Below, piece after piece: positions 21,064 through 31,468 of a DNA stretch of 64,000 nt; position 1 is the first letter of the stretch; each line of letters begins with the position of its first letter. The translations under genes and the position numbers were made by a program. Location: assembly GCF_025460805.1 (NCBI RefSeq), contig NZ_JAMXFJ010000002.1, positions 507,490 through 571,489 on the forward strand. Reading direction: 5' to 3'. A model generated the notes under the pieces. The model worked only from the letters and a program-made list of their open reading frames with translations, made no database searches and was not told where the DNA came from. The DNA comes from Microvirga sesbaniae (lineage in GTDB: Bacteria > Pseudomonadota > Alphaproteobacteria > Rhizobiales > Beijerinckiaceae).

Positions 21064-22797
21064 TCAGCGGGCCTGGGATTGCTCCACTTCCTCCTTGAGC
21101 GCCCGGCGCAGGACCTTGCCCACATTGGTCTTCGGCAGGGTCTGCCTGAATTCGATGCGGCGAGGCACCTTGTAGCCCGTCAGGTTTTCGCGGCAGAACT
21201 GGCGCAGCTCCTCGACGGTGAGCGCCTGATCCCGGCGGACCACATAGGCCACCACGACCTCGCCCGAATGCTCGTCCGGCAGGCCGATGACAGCCGCTTC
21301 CATGACGCCTGGATGCTTGACGATCACGTCTTCCACTTCGTTCGGATAGACGTTGAATCCGGACACCAGCACCATGTCCTTCATCCGGTCGACGATCTTG
21401 ACCTGGCCGTCGGGCAGGATCACCGCCACGTCGCCGGTCCGGAACCAGCCGTCCGGGGTCATGACCTTGGCGGTCTCGTCGGGCCGCTGCCAGTAGCCCG
21501 CCATGACTTGCGGGCCCTTCACGCAGAGCTCGCCCCGTTCTCCGGGAGGCATGACCGTCCCGTCGTTCGCGCGCACGGACACGTCGGTCGACGGCAGCGG
21601 GTAGCCGATGGTTCCGGTGAACGCCTCGATGTCGAGCCGGTTGGCGCAGACCACGGGCGAGGTCTCGGACAGGCCATAGCCCTCCACGATGGGCTGGCCC
21701 GTCACCTCCTTCCACTTTTTCGCCACCGCCTCCTGGGTGGCCATGCCGCCGGAGACCGCGAAGACCATCTGGGAGAAATCGACCTTCTCGATGCCGGGCG
21801 CGTTGGCCAGCGCGTTGTAGAGGGTGTTGAGGCCCGACATCAGCGTGATGCGGCTCTTCTGCAGCGTCTTGACGAAGCCCGGGATGTCGCGCGGATTGGC
21901 GATGAGAAGCTGGCAGCCGCCGATCCGGGTCATCAGCATGGCGCAGACCGTCAGGGCGAAGATGTGATAGAGCGGCAGGGCCGTGACCATCACGTGATCC
22001 TCCCGGTCGCCGAAGAACGGCCGCATCCAGGCCTCGCACTGGAGCACGTTGGCCGCGACGTTGCGGTGGAGCAGGGTCGCGCCCTTGGCGACGCCGGTCG
22101 TGCCGCCCGTATATTGCAGGAAGGCGATGTCGTCGGGCGAGACCGCAATGGGCTCGGCCTTCCGCCTGGCGCCCTCGGCCACGACCGATCGGAAGGCCAC
22201 GGCCCGCGGCAGGCTGAAGGGCTTCACGGCCTTCTTCACATGGCGCGAGACCAGGTTGACGATGGCGCCCTTCAGACCCAGCAGGTCGCCCGGCGTGACG
22301 AGCACGACCCGGTCCAGGGCGAGGTCCGGCAGGGCCTCCTCGACGGTGGCGGCGAAGTTCTCGAGAACGAACAGGAACCGGGCGCCGGAATCCTTGATCT
22401 GGTACGTCAGCTCCCGCGGGGTGTAGAGCGGGTTGACGTTGACCACCGTGCCGCCGGCGAGCAGCACCCCGAACAGGATCGCCGGGAAGGCCATCACGTT
22501 CGGCAGCATGATGGCGACCCGGTCGCCCTTCCTCAGCCCCTGCCCCTGCAGCCAGGACGCGACCGCATCGGCCTGGCGCCCCAGGGCCGCGTAGGTCATG
22601 CGCGTGCCGAAGCTCTCGACGGCGGCCCGGTTCGGGTAATCGGCCACAGCCCCGAGAAACATGTCGTTGAGAGTGCCGACACGGGCCTCGTCGATGGTCT
22701 TGGGAACCTGCGCGGGATAGGAGGCGAGCCAGGGGCGGGCGGCGGAAGGATCCGAAGCGCCTGCCGTGGCCGGCGCCGGGGTCGTGGCATTCATCAT
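21064..22797 (-). CDS. long-chain acyl-CoA ligase (AMP-forming), 577 aa
   Basis: Adenylate-forming enzyme that activates fatty acids to acyl-CoA for degradation or lipid synthesis; FadD-like. The P-loop-like motif is QYTGGTTGVAKGATL, the A5 motif is EGYGLSETSPVV, the A7/A8 region is WFRTGDVAVILPDGQVKIVDRMKDMVLVSGFNVYPNEVED and the C-terminal lysine motif is LPKTNVGKVLRR. I chose the ATG at 22797 (MMNATTP), with GGAG just upstream; in-frame starts at 22827 (ATG) and 22848 (TTG) are possible. The substrate chain length is inferred, not shown. Confidence 0.92.
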   Translation of the reverse strand: MMNATTPAPATAGASDPSAARPWLASYPAQVPKTIDEARVGTLNDMFLGAVADYPNRAAVESFGTRMTYAALGRQADAVASWLQGQGLRKGDRVAIMLPNVMAFPAILFGVLLAGGTVVNVNPLYTPRELTYQIKDSGARFLFVLENFAATVEEALPDLALDRVVLVTPGDLLGLKGAIVNLVSRHVKKAVKPFSLPRAVAFRSVVAEGARRKAEPIAVSPDDIAFLQYTGGTTGVAKGATLLHRNVAANVLQCEAWMRPFFGDREDHVMVTALPLYHIFALTVCAMLMTRIGGCQLLIANPRDIPGFVKTLQKSRITLMSGLNTLYNALANAPGIEKVDFSQMVFAVSGGMATQEAVAKKWKEVTGQPIVEGYGLSETSPVVCANRLDIEAFTGTIGYPLPSTDVSVRANDGTVMPPGERGELCVKGPQVMAGYWQRPDETAKVMTPDGWFRTGDVAVILPDGQVKIVDRMKDMVLVSGFNVYPNEVEDVIVKHPGVMEAAVIGLPDEHSGEVVVAYVVRRDQALTVEELRQFCRENLTGYKVPRRIEFRQTLPKTNVGKVLRRALKEEVEQSQAR

Positions 22798-22914
22798 CGT
22801 CTCCGCTTCGCGGCAGGTTGGCTTCATGGGAGATGGCGTCTCCGTCAAAGCTTAACTTGGCGCGGGCAAGTCCATTTGTCGACGGGAGTAGTTTAGACCT
22901 GAACGATCGTCTAG

Positions 22915-22959
22915 AGACTCGGACCCAAAAGTGGACACCACTTTTGGGTCCGAGTCTCC
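22915..22959. repeat. family-2 repeat, compact near-perfect palindrome
   Basis: GAGACTCGGACCCAAAAGTGG-ACA-CCACTTTTGGGTCCGAGTCTC: almost perfectly self-complementary, lying between the upstream end of the ligase gene and the 3' end of the EF-G-like gene. Confidence 0.85.
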
Positions 22960-23029
22960 CACTGTTGGCCCGGGCCTCGCACGGGAGACGCGGATCCGCA
23001 CTGCCGGCCCCGTGCGCGCCCGTCTGGTC

Positions 23030-25069
23030 TCAATGCGCCTTCTGCAGCACCATCTCGGCCGGGCGGCCGCTCAGTTCCGCCATGTGGTCGAACCGGGTCG
23101 AGAAGGATCCGACCCCAGCCGTCGCGGAGCGCAGCTCGACGATGAGGTCGCCGATCTCCGATTCCGGAATCGTGGCGCTGAGCACCTGCCAGCCCGACCA
23201 GCCGGGCCGCTCGTCGTAGCCCAGGATCTGCCCGCGCCGCCCGGTCACCAGGGCGGTCGCCTTGGACAGGGCCTCGGACGGGATCGTGATCTCGACCGAC
23301 AGCACCGGCTCCAGCAGCACGGGCTTCGCCTTGGGGAGCGCCTCGGCCAGGGCGAGCCGGGCGGCGGCCTGGAAGGCGGCGTCGGAGGAATCCACCGTGT
23401 GGTAGGAGCCGTCGGTGAGGGTCACCGCGAGATCCACCACCGGGAAGCCGAGGGGCCCGGCCCTGAGCGCGTCCCGAACCCCGGTCTCCACGGACGGGAT
23501 GTACTGGCGCGGCACCACGCCGCCGGTGATCTGGTCCTGGAACGCGAACCCCTCCCCGCGCGGCAGCGGCTTGATTTCGATCATCACGTCGCCGAACTGG
23601 CCGTGCCCGCCGGTCTGCTTGCGGTGGCGCCCGCGGGCGGAGGCCGGCAGCTTGATCGTCTCGCAATAGGCGACCCTCGGCTTGGCGGTCTCGACCCCGA
23701 CCTGGAACCGGGAGGCGAGCTTTTCCACCGCCACGCGCAGGTGCATCTCGCCCTGGCCGTGGAGCCGGATCTCGCCCATCTCGGGCCGGTTCTCGACGGC
23801 GAGCGACGGGTCCTCCTCGGTGATCTTGGCGAGCGCGCTCGACAGGCGCACGTCGTCCTTGCGGTCCTTCACCTTGAGGGCCAGCACGTAGACCGGCTCG
23901 GGCGGCACCGGCGACACGATGGCCTCCGGGCGCGCCTTGCCGGCCGCGAAGGCGTCCCCGGTGGCGATCCCTTCCAGGCGGCCGAACCCGACCGTCTCGC
24001 CGGCGGCGGCCTCGGCTTTGCGGTTCATGGCGGAGCCGACCAGGGTGGCGAGGCTGCCGATCCGCGCCTCCGCGCCCCGGGACCCGACCACAGTGTCGCC
24101 CTCGCGGAACGCGCCGCGCATGATCCGGGCGAGGGTGAGCTTCCCGCCCTGGCCCATATGCAGGGTCTTCATGGCCTGGGCGAGCGGCGCTCCCTCGTCG
24201 GACAGGCCGAGGCGCGCCCGGGTCTGCGCCAGGCCGGGCGCCTCGTGGCGCAGCGCCTTGAGCAGCCGCGTGATGCCGTTGCCGCGCTCCGCCGAGCCGA
24301 TCAGGGCCGGCACCACGTGCCGTTCCCTCAGCTCCTTCGACAGGTCGTCGAAGATCTGGTCGCGCGGAGGCTCGATCTCGGAGATCAGCTCCTCCATGAG
24401 TTCGTCGTCGTAATCGGCCAGGCGTTCCAGCATGGCGAAGCGCGCTTCCTTCTCGCGCGGCAGCTCGCCCTCGGGCAGGTCGACGATCTCGCTCGGCGCA
24501 TGCTCGCGGTAGATGAAGGCGCGCTCCAGGGCGAGGTCGATGAAACCGATCGCGATGCCATCCTTCCAAAGCGGGATCTGGCGCAGGAGCAGCGGCGTGC
24601 GCGAAGCCTGCTGGAGCAGCGCCAGGGTCTCGCGGATGCGCTGGGTGGCCGTGTCGATCTTGTTGATGAACAGGAAGCGCGGGATGTCCGCCTCCTCCAG
24701 CTCCCGAAGGATGATCTCGAGGGCCGGGATCTTGCGTTCGTCCGCCTCGCAGACGACGACCGCCGCGTCGCAGACCGGCGTCACGTTGCGCATCTCGTGC
24801 AGGAATTCCGTCGAGCCGGGGCAATCCACGAAAGTCATGCTCTCGCCGAGGAACTCGACCGTGGCCACGTTGGGCTCGATGCTCATGGCGTGGGCGCGGG
24901 CTTCCGCGCTCGCATCGCCGACGCTGTCCCCGTTGGACACGCGGCCCGCCCGCGAGATCGCACCGGTGCGCTCCAGGATCGCTTCCAGGAGCGTGGTCTT
25001 GCCGCTCTGAAACGGGCCGACGATTGCGATGCATCGCGGGCCCGAACCTAGTCTGCCGTTGGGTGCCAT
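23030..25069 (-). CDS. elongation factor G-like translational GTPase, 679 aa
   Basis: Paralogue of EF-G with the same domain order. The G domain has Walker A GPFQSGKTT (Lys24) and the NKID motif; domains II and III (EMHLRVAVEKL), IV (HRKQTGGHGQFGDVMIEI) and V (RRGQILGYDERPGWSGWQVLSATIPESE) follow. The G3 motif reads DCPGSTEF instead of DTPGHVDF, so the histidine that positions the attacking water is a serine (Ser86). The strand therefore may hydrolyse GTP slowly or not at all. I chose the ATG at 25069 with GGGAGG nine bases upstream. The housekeeping fusA is presumably elsewhere. Confidence 0.9.
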   Translation of the reverse strand: MAPNGRLGSGPRCIAIVGPFQSGKTTLLEAILERTGAISRAGRVSNGDSVGDASAEARAHAMSIEPNVATVEFLGESMTFVDCPGSTEFLHEMRNVTPVCDAAVVVCEADERKIPALEIILRELEEADIPRFLFINKIDTATQRIRETLALLQQASRTPLLLRQIPLWKDGIAIGFIDLALERAFIYREHAPSEIVDLPEGELPREKEARFAMLERLADYDDELMEELISEIEPPRDQIFDDLSKELRERHVVPALIGSAERGNGITRLLKALRHEAPGLAQTRARLGLSDEGAPLAQAMKTLHMGQGGKLTLARIMRGAFREGDTVVGSRGAEARIGSLATLVGSAMNRKAEAAAGETVGFGRLEGIATGDAFAAGKARPEAIVSPVPPEPVYVLALKVKDRKDDVRLSSALAKITEEDPSLAVENRPEMGEIRLHGQGEMHLRVAVEKLASRFQVGVETAKPRVAYCETIKLPASARGRHRKQTGGHGQFGDVMIEIKPLPRGEGFAFQDQITGGVVPRQYIPSVETGVRDALRAGPLGFPVVDLAVTLTDGSYHTVDSSDAAFQAAARLALAEALPKAKPVLLEPVLSVEITIPSEALSKATALVTGRRGQILGYDERPGWSGWQVLSATIPESEIGDLIVELRSATAGVGSFSTRFDHMAELSGRPAEMVLQKAH

Positions 25070-25235
25070 AGGGTTCATCCTCCCTGCCCCCACTTCGGAC
25101 ATTCTCTTCCGACGCTCTCTTCACGGACGCTTTACCGTGAATGCTCTGCCTCGGATGGTGAGTTGGCAAGAGGTCTTTTGAGGGCGCCGGGCGGGCGGAA
25201 CGGGCCGCTCCGTCACCCTCCCGGCCACTGGACCC

Positions 25236-25327
25236 ATCTCATGGCCGGCCTTGTGCCGGCCATCCCGATCCGGTGAAGCGCGGCGCTCGTCCGGCTGGGA
25301 TCACCGGCCCCGGGCCGGGAACGACAG
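25236..25327. repeat. family-1 inverted pair, degenerate right half
   Basis: CTCATGGCCGGCCTTGTGCC..., the GGTGAAGCGCGGCG spacer, then GGGATCACCGGCCCCGGGCC. It sits between the DUF992 stop and the upstream region of the EF-G-like gene. Confidence 0.8.
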
Positions 25328-25337
25328 GAGAGCCTCC

Positions 25338-25811
25338 CTACCGGGCCCGGCGCAGCTCGAAATCGGCCACGCCGAGGGCGAGGTTGACGCCGGTCTGGCC
25401 GCCGACCGAGAGGGGCTGGAGCGAGATGCTCCGGTTGGAGCCGCCCACCAGCACGTTCGCCTGCGCCCCGGCCCCGACCGTGGCCTCGGCGGCCCCGCCC
25501 ACATAGCTGCCGGCGAGCGACCCGGGCGCCACGCTGCCCCGGGAGAGCACCGCCCAGGTGAGGATGCCTCCGCGCGTCGCCCCGATGTCGAGCCCGAACC
25601 GGCGGATCGACCCCACATAGCGCTCGTTGGGCCCGCGCCGCGGGTTGAAGGTGCACAGGGTGGTCTTTTGCGACGTGACGATGAGCCCGATCCCGCCCGA
25701 CACACTGCAGGACAGGATTCCGGCCCGCCCGCGGTTCTGGGCCTGAGCCTCCGTGGCCCCGAGGGATGCGAGCACGGCGAGAGCGGCAACGGAGAGAGCG
25801 GCGCGACGCAT
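25338..25811 (-). CDS. DUF992 domain-containing exported protein, 157 aa
   Basis: Periplasmic protein of unknown function. The Sec signal is MRRAALSVAALAVLASLGATEAQA, cleaved near residue 24. The mature protein shows GILSCSVSGGIGLIVTSQKTTLCTFNP (two cysteines that could pair), GFDIG-type FGLDIGATRGGILTWAVL and a glycine/alanine-rich end, as in DUF992. I chose the ATG at 25811 with GGGAG eight bases upstream. A match to an EcfG-type stress promoter lies 37 bases before the start (25873-25848). Confidence 0.88.
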   Translation of the reverse strand: MRRAALSVAALAVLASLGATEAQAQNRGRAGILSCSVSGGIGLIVTSQKTTLCTFNPRRGPNERYVGSIRRFGLDIGATRGGILTWAVLSRGSVAPGSLAGSYVGGAAEATVGAGAQANVLVGGSNRSISLQPLSVGGQTGVNLALGVADFELRRAR

Positions 25812-25847
25812 GGACAAATCTCCCAGGCTTGATGAAGCTTAGCGATT

Positions 25848-25873
25848 AACGGCGCAGGGGCGGCGCCCGTTCC
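25848..25873 (-). promoter_or_regulatory. EcfG-type promoter before the DUF992 gene
   Basis: On the minus strand GGAAC (25873-25869), 17 bases, then CGTT (25851-25848), ending 37 bases before the start codon. This matches the alphaproteobacterial general stress sigma consensus GGAAC-N16/17-CGTT. Confidence 0.55.
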
Positions 25874-25985
25874 ATGGACCGGCCGGCGATCCCGGACGAG
25901 GTGACGGGGAACCCGGCCCGTCGCGCCCCTGCCCCCCGCGCTCCTGCCCGTCTCGAGCCTGGATCCGCCCGCGTCGCCCGACCCT

Positions 25986-26145
25986 CGACGTCATGGCCGG
26001 CCTTGTGCCGGCCATCTCGATCGGAAGGGTGCGGCGCCTCTCGCATCGGGATCACCGGGACAAGCCCGGTGATGACGTGGAGAGGTGGTCTGGGCCGGTG
26101 ATGACGTGGAGGATGGTGTTGGCCGGTAAAGACGTGACGACGTGA
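25986..26145. repeat. family-1 inverted pair with extra fragments
   Basis: Full pair (about 25986-26080: CGTCATGGCCGGCC... to GGTGATGACGTGG), followed by two partial right-end pieces up to about 26145. The gap from 25812 to 26160 contains no gene apart from the promoter noted before DUF992. Confidence 0.8.
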
Positions 26146-26160
26146 GGGAGCGAGTGCCCG

Positions 26161-26436
26161 TCAGCCGTCCTGATGCTCGCCGCGCCGCACGACGCGCATG
26201 GCCGTGATCGTGACGGGACCCGCGCGCAGGAGGTTCATGGCCGACACGATCATCTCGGCGAGGCGCTCGGGCGTGACGCTGTCGCCCGCGATGTCGAGGA
26301 GGAAGTCCTTCGCCTCCACATGGCCGCCATTGGTGAAGTCGACGCGGGCATCGAACTTCACCCGGTGCGTGGAGGCGGGATCGGCCTGGTAGGGCTGTGC
26401 CGCAGGATCGGGATGGAAGGTCCGTGGCAGGTTCAT
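26161..26436 (-). CDS. hypothetical protein, 91 aa
   Basis: Small soluble protein of unknown function, without signal peptide. It has an N-terminal proline-rich stretch (LPRTFHPDPAAQPYQ) and a likely alpha/beta body: HRVKFDARVDFTNGGHVEAKDFLLDI, then ERLAEMIVSAMNLLRAGPVTITAMRVVRRGEH. The strong alternation suggests a real folded domain. Repeats on both sides isolate it as its own unit. Start ATG at 26436. Confidence 0.65.
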   Translation of the reverse strand: MNLPRTFHPDPAAQPYQADPASTHRVKFDARVDFTNGGHVEAKDFLLDIAGDSVTPERLAEMIVSAMNLLRAGPVTITAMRVVRRGEHQDG

Positions 26437-26503
26437 CGGCGCAGTCCTCGACGGTCGTTCGTCATACGCTCACCTCGTCAACCGCATTGCCGGCCGCTCT
26501 TGC

Positions 26504-26710
26504 GACGTCGCCGGGCTTGTTCCGATGATCTCGATACGAACCATCGCCGCGCTTCACCTTATCGAGATGGCCGGGACGAGCCCGGCCATGACGGGAGAGG
26601 GTGTCGTCGACGGCCCGGACCACCCTCGACGTCATCACCGGCCCTGTGCCGGTGATCCCGATCGTTGGGAACGCCCCGCTCCACAGCATCGGGATGACCG
26701 GCCGGCCTGA
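26504..26710. repeat. two family-1 inverted pairs in tandem
   Basis: The first pair runs about 26504-26598 (degenerate left half, GGCCGGGACGAGCCC right half). The second is about 26632-26710 (CGTCATCACCGGCCCTGTGCC to GGGATGACCGGCC). They fill the gap between the 91-aa gene and the aminotransferase. Confidence 0.8.
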
Positions 26711-26731
26711 CGCCTTGGGGATCGGTGTGCT

Positions 26732-27955
<1,224 letters not shown>

Positions 27956-27986
27956 TTAGATAAGGACCGTGACGGCGGCGGACCCT

Positions 27987-28101
27987 AATGCATCGGACCC
28001 AAAAGTGGAATCCACTTTTAGGAACCAACCCGATGCATTATTCCTGAATGAGAGCATCGTTGATGCGGAAAAACGGATCCACTTTTCCGCACGATGCTCT
28101 A
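27987..28101. repeat. family-2 repeat, two hairpin units
   Basis: Unit 1 is at about 27987-28039 (GCATCGGACCCAAAAGTGGAA...CGATGC) and unit 2 at about 28051-28101 (GAGCATCGTTGATGCGG...TCCACTTTTCCGCACGATGCTC). They lie in the leader between divergent aspartate aminotransferase and TctC genes. Confidence 0.85.
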
Positions 28102-28184
28102 AAGCGGCCAAGCCGCCCAAGCAAGCAAAACAGCAAGCAGGACCGGCCTGTCCCGGGCCGGTTTTCGAGGAGCCGCCTTTTCCG

Positions 28185-29168
28185 ATGTCCAGATCCGTCA
28201 CCCGCCGCCTCGCGCTCGGCCTCATGGCCGGCGCCGCCCTTGTGGCCAGCGCCGCCGTCTCCGCCCAGGATTTCCCGACCCGCGTCATCAAGATGGTGGT
28301 GCCCTACCCGGCCGGTGGGCCGACCGACGTGATCGCCCGCATCGTGGCCGAGGAGATGGGCCGCGATCTCGGCCAGAACGTGATCGTCGAGAACCTCGCC
28401 GGCGCCTCGGGGGCGGTCGGCACCCGGGCGGTCGCCAAGGCGGAGCCCGACGGCTACACCATCGTGTTCGGCAACAACCAGACCCACGGCAATAACATGT
28501 TCCTGCTGAAGGAGCCGGGCTACGACGCCGTGAAGGACTTCGCGCCGCTCGCGGGCGCCGGCGCGTTCGAGCACGTCTTCGTGGTCCGGAACGACCTGCC
28601 GGCGAAGTCCATCCCGGAGCTGATCGCGCTCGCCAAGCAGGATCCCGGCAAGCTGAACTACGGCTCGACGGGCGTGGGCTCCGGCTCGCACCTGGCCACC
28701 GAGTTGTTCATGACCCGCACGGGCACCAAGATGACCCACGTGCCGTTCCGGGGCGCCGCCCCGCTGGTGACGGAGATCATGGCGGGCCGCATCGACGTGT
28801 CGAACTCGACCCTGCCCAGCGTCCTGTCCCAGTTCCAGGCCGGCCAGATGCGCGCCATCGGCATCGCGAGCCCGCAGCGCAACCCGCAGGCGCCCGACGT
28901 TCCGACCCTGCGCGAGCAGGGCATCACCGATGCGGACGCGGAATCCTGGGCCGCCTTCTTCGCCCCGGTGAACACCCCCAAGCCGGTCCTCGACAAGCTG
29001 TCGGGCACGATCATCGCGATCCTCAACAAGCCCGACGTCAAGGAGCGCATCACCAAGCTCGGCTTCACCCTGAACGTGCGCGACCCGGAGGCGTTCAGGC
29101 CCTATCTCGCCAAGGAGATCCAGACCTGGGCCGAGATCATCAGGGCGGCCGGCATCAAGGCCGAGTGA
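28185..29168 (+). CDS. tripartite tricarboxylate transporter substrate-binding protein (Bug/TctC), 327 aa
   Basis: Periplasmic solute-binding protein of the Bug family; ligands are typically carboxylates. A Sec-type signal peptide (LALGLMAGAALVASAAVSAQ) precedes the mature FPTRVIKMVVPYPAGGPTDVIARIVAEEMG. Conserved GGxxGxxG-type loops follow (NLAGASGAVGTRAVAKAEPDGYTI) and the ligand-site regions FRGAAPLVTEIMAGRID. No TctA/TctB membrane partners are in the window, so it is an orphan, as is common for this family. Confidence 0.93.
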   Translation: MSRSVTRRLALGLMAGAALVASAAVSAQDFPTRVIKMVVPYPAGGPTDVIARIVAEEMGRDLGQNVIVENLAGASGAVGTRAVAKAEPDGYTIVFGNNQTHGNNMFLLKEPGYDAVKDFAPLAGAGAFEHVFVVRNDLPAKSIPELIALAKQDPGKLNYGSTGVGSGSHLATELFMTRTGTKMTHVPFRGAAPLVTEIMAGRIDVSNSTLPSVLSQFQAGQMRAIGIASPQRNPQAPDVPTLREQGITDADAESWAAFFAPVNTPKPVLDKLSGTIIAILNKPDVKERITKLGFTLNVRDPEAFRPYLAKEIQTWAEIIRAAGIKAE

Positions 29169-29208
29169 GGGTCTCCGGCGTCGCCCCCGGCCTGGGATGC
29201 CCCCCACC

Positions 29209-29307
29209 CCGTCATGGCCGGGCCTGTCCCGGCCATCCCGATGCGAAGGGCGCGGGGTTCCACGCAATCGAGATCACCGGGACGAGCCCGGTGATGACAT
29301 CGAGGGA
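29209..29307. repeat. family-1 inverted pair
   Basis: CGTCATGGCCGGGCCTGTCCC..., the GCGAAGGGCGCGG spacer, then GAGATCACCGGGACGAGCCC, ending a few bases before the VOC gene's Shine-Dalgarno. It therefore sits in the leader of that gene. Confidence 0.8.
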
Positions 29308-29319
29308 GGAGCAACACCC

Positions 29320-29727
29320 ATGCAGCGTCACCAGGGCCGCCTGATCGACCACATTCACCTGCGCGTCTCGGACCTCGAGGCGAGCCGGCGCTTCTACCGG
29401 GCCGTCCTGCAGGCCGTCGGGCGCGCGTTCACCTCGGAGAGCCCGGAGCATTTCGCCTGCGACGAATTGTGGGTCGACCGGGCGGACGGACCGGTCTCGC
29501 GGGTCCATCTCGCGTTCCAGGCCCGGGACCGGGAGGCGGTCCACGCCTTCCATGCGGCGGCCCTGGCGGCGGGCGGCCGCGACAACGGCGGGCCGGGAGA
29601 ACGCTCCTATCACCCAGGCTATTATGCCGCTTTTGTCCTCGACCCCGACGGCCACAATATCGAGGCGGTGCATCACGGGCCGGCCGAGCGCTCTGCGGAA
29701 TCCGTGATCGTCACGCCGAAACCGTAA
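29320..29727 (+). CDS. VOC (glyoxalase/bleomycin-resistance) family protein, 135 aa
   Basis: Single vicinal-oxygen-chelate module, likely a metal-dependent small enzyme. The first beta strand carries IDHIHLRVSDLEASRRFYRAVL (first metal ligand His). The second half ends YYAAFVLDPDGHNIEAVHH, with the usual DPDGHxIE glutamate ligand. GGAGG lies nine bases before the ATG at 29320. The reaction cannot be inferred. Confidence 0.9.
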   Translation: MQRHQGRLIDHIHLRVSDLEASRRFYRAVLQAVGRAFTSESPEHFACDELWVDRADGPVSRVHLAFQARDREAVHAFHAAALAAGGRDNGGPGERSYHPGYYAAFVLDPDGHNIEAVHHGPAERSAESVIVTPKP

Positions 29728-29809
29728 GCTCGCTCTGCCACAATCGTTAATAATTAGTTAACGCCGACACTTAGCCGAGAAACCGGATGCGACACTTTCG
29801 GACAGGCCT

Positions 29810-29834
29810 GGAACTTTCTTGAATCGCACAGGTT
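29810..29834 (+). promoter_or_regulatory. possible EcfG-type promoter (weak)
   Basis: GGAAC (29810-29814), 16 bases, then GGTT (29831-29834). It is one mismatch from the CGTT consensus. The site ends about 40 bases before the 63-aa gene. Confidence 0.35.
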
Positions 29835-29874
29835 TTTCTCCCGCAGCCTCGTTTGGCTGCTGGGGATTGGACCA

Positions 29875-30066
29875 ATGAAAACTTTCCGGTCAAGAAACGC
29901 CTATCACGTTTCCTCCCGGGTCCACCGTCTGGACCCGCGTCAGGAGAGCCGCTGCTCGCTCGCTCTGGTCATGCTGCTGGGCCTCGCGACGCTCTCCGTG
30001 ATGGCCACCACCCAGAGCCTGTCGGCCCAAGACCCGAAGACCGTCCACGTCTATTCTCCGCGATAA
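29875..30066 (+). CDS. small exported or membrane-anchored hypothetical protein, 63 aa
   Basis: Short basic N-terminus (MKTFRSRNAYHVSSRVHRLD), one hydrophobic stretch (residues ~28-50, CSLALVMLLGLATLSVMATT) and a short tail (SAQDPKTVHVYSPR). The hydrophobic part with an SLSAQ end looks like a late signal peptide or a single membrane anchor. A GGGG-AT-GGA purine stretch precedes the ATG. No family recognised, and its short length makes a chance frame possible. Confidence 0.45.
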   Translation: MKTFRSRNAYHVSSRVHRLDPRQESRCSLALVMLLGLATLSVMATTQSLSAQDPKTVHVYSPR

Positions 30067-30149
30067 CGCGTGAGTGAACGGCGTCACGGTTGACGGCCCG
30101 TCCCAGGAGTTTAGCTCTCCGGCATCGTGACCGACGGAGAGAATCCCAG

Positions 30150-31301
30150 ATGCTGAGCCCCCGAACCGCCCTGGCCTGCGCCCTCGCGCTCGGCGCCTCC
30201 TTCTCCGCCCTCTCCTCTGCGCTCGCCCAGGACACTCAGCGCTTTCGCACCGACAAGGTCGAGGTGATCGTCGAGACGGTCGCGCGCAATCTCGAGAACC
30301 CCTGGGGCCTCGCCTTCCTTCCCGACAACCGCATGCTGGTGACGGAACGGTCCGGCCGCCTGCGCATCGTCGATGGAGAAGGCACCCTGTCCGAGCCGAT
30401 CACGGGCCTTCCCCGACTGTCCGTCCGTGGCCAGGGTGGCCTGCTGGACGTGGCGCTCGATCCCGCCTTCGCCCAGAACCGCCTGGTCTATCTGAGCTTC
30501 GCCGAGGATCGCCGCGAGGGCCGCAACGGCACGAGCGTGGCGCGCGGACGCCTCAGCCAGGACGGCACGGCGCTGGAGGGCACCGAGGTGATCTTCCGCC
30601 AGGAGCCGTCCTATGCCGGCACCCACCATTTCGGATCGCGCCTGGTCTTCGGCCGGGACGGCAACCTCTTCGTGACGCTCGGCGAGCGCAACGACCTGCG
30701 CGATCAGGCCCAGAGCCTCAACAACCACCTGGGCAAGATCGTCCGCATCAAGCCCGCCGGCGGCGCGGCGCCCGACAACCCGTTCCTGGCCCGCGAGGAT
30801 GCCCGCCCGGAGATCTGGTCGTCAGGCCATCGCAACGTGCAGTCGGCGGCCCTTCACCCGGCGACGGGCGACCTCTGGACCGTCGAGCACGGCGCGCGCG
30901 GCGGCGACGAGGTCAACATCCCGCAGAAGGGCCGGAACTACGGCTGGCCGGTGATCTCCTACGGGGTGCATTACTCGGGCCAGAGGATCGGCGAAGGCAC
31001 GCGCAAGACCGGCCTGGAGCAGCCGGTCTATTATTGGGACCCGTCCATCGCGCCCTCCGGCATGGCCTTCTACACGAGCGACCAGTTCCCGGCCTGGCGC
31101 GGCAGCATCCTGGTCGGGGCGCTGGCCGGCAAGCTCGTCTCGCGCCTCGAGACCAACGGCAACCGGGTCACCGGCGAGGAGCGCATGCTGCAGCAGCTCG
31201 GCGAGCGCATCCGAGACGTGCGCCAGGGCCCGGACGGCTTCGTCTATCTCCTGACGGATTCCCGCAACGGCCGCATCCTGCGCATGAAGCCCGCGACCTG
31301 A
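30150..31301 (+). CDS. PQQ-dependent aldose sugar dehydrogenase (YliI/Asd type), 383 aa
   Basis: Periplasmic six-bladed beta-propeller quinoprotein that oxidises aldose sugars. The signal peptide ends near SALAQ (residue ~26). Family motifs are [64 protein letters not shown] and [35 protein letters not shown] (PQQ-side residues). Start ATG at 30150. PQQ supply genes are not in the window. Confidence 0.93.
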   Translation: MLSPRTALACALALGASFSALSSALAQDTQRFRTDKVEVIVETVARNLENPWGLAFLPDNRMLVTERSGRLRIVDGEGTLSEPITGLPRLSVRGQGGLLDVALDPAFAQNRLVYLSFAEDRREGRNGTSVARGRLSQDGTALEGTEVIFRQEPSYAGTHHFGSRLVFGRDGNLFVTLGERNDLRDQAQSLNNHLGKIVRIKPAGGAAPDNPFLAREDARPEIWSSGHRNVQSAALHPATGDLWTVEHGARGGDEVNIPQKGRNYGWPVISYGVHYSGQRIGEGTRKTGLEQPVYYWDPSIAPSGMAFYTSDQFPAWRGSILVGALAGKLVSRLETNGNRVTGEERMLQQLGERIRDVRQGPDGFVYLLTDSRNGRILRMKPAT

Positions 31302-31468
31302 GCGGCCGGGCGACGAAGCCCACGAATCCCGCCGCGCCGCGGCCCGAGCACCGAATTCTGTGCCAGAACCCTTCGTTCAGAGAGTAGCCCAAGGGAAGAG
31401 TTGCTTGCTAAGCAGGATCGTTCGCGCGCGGCTGGGGGGCTGCGTGTTCTGATCTCCTGGGGCTGTCC

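Noticed and set aside
22798-22848. Longer acyl-CoA ligase starting at TTG 22848 or ATG 22827
   Set aside because: The ATG at 22797 has a better ribosome-binding site, and the extra residues have no conserved features.
22931-25051. Long plus-strand open frame opposite the EF-G-like gene
   Set aside because: The minus-strand EF-G-like protein has Walker A, NKID and all five domains. The plus-strand product has no recognisable feature.
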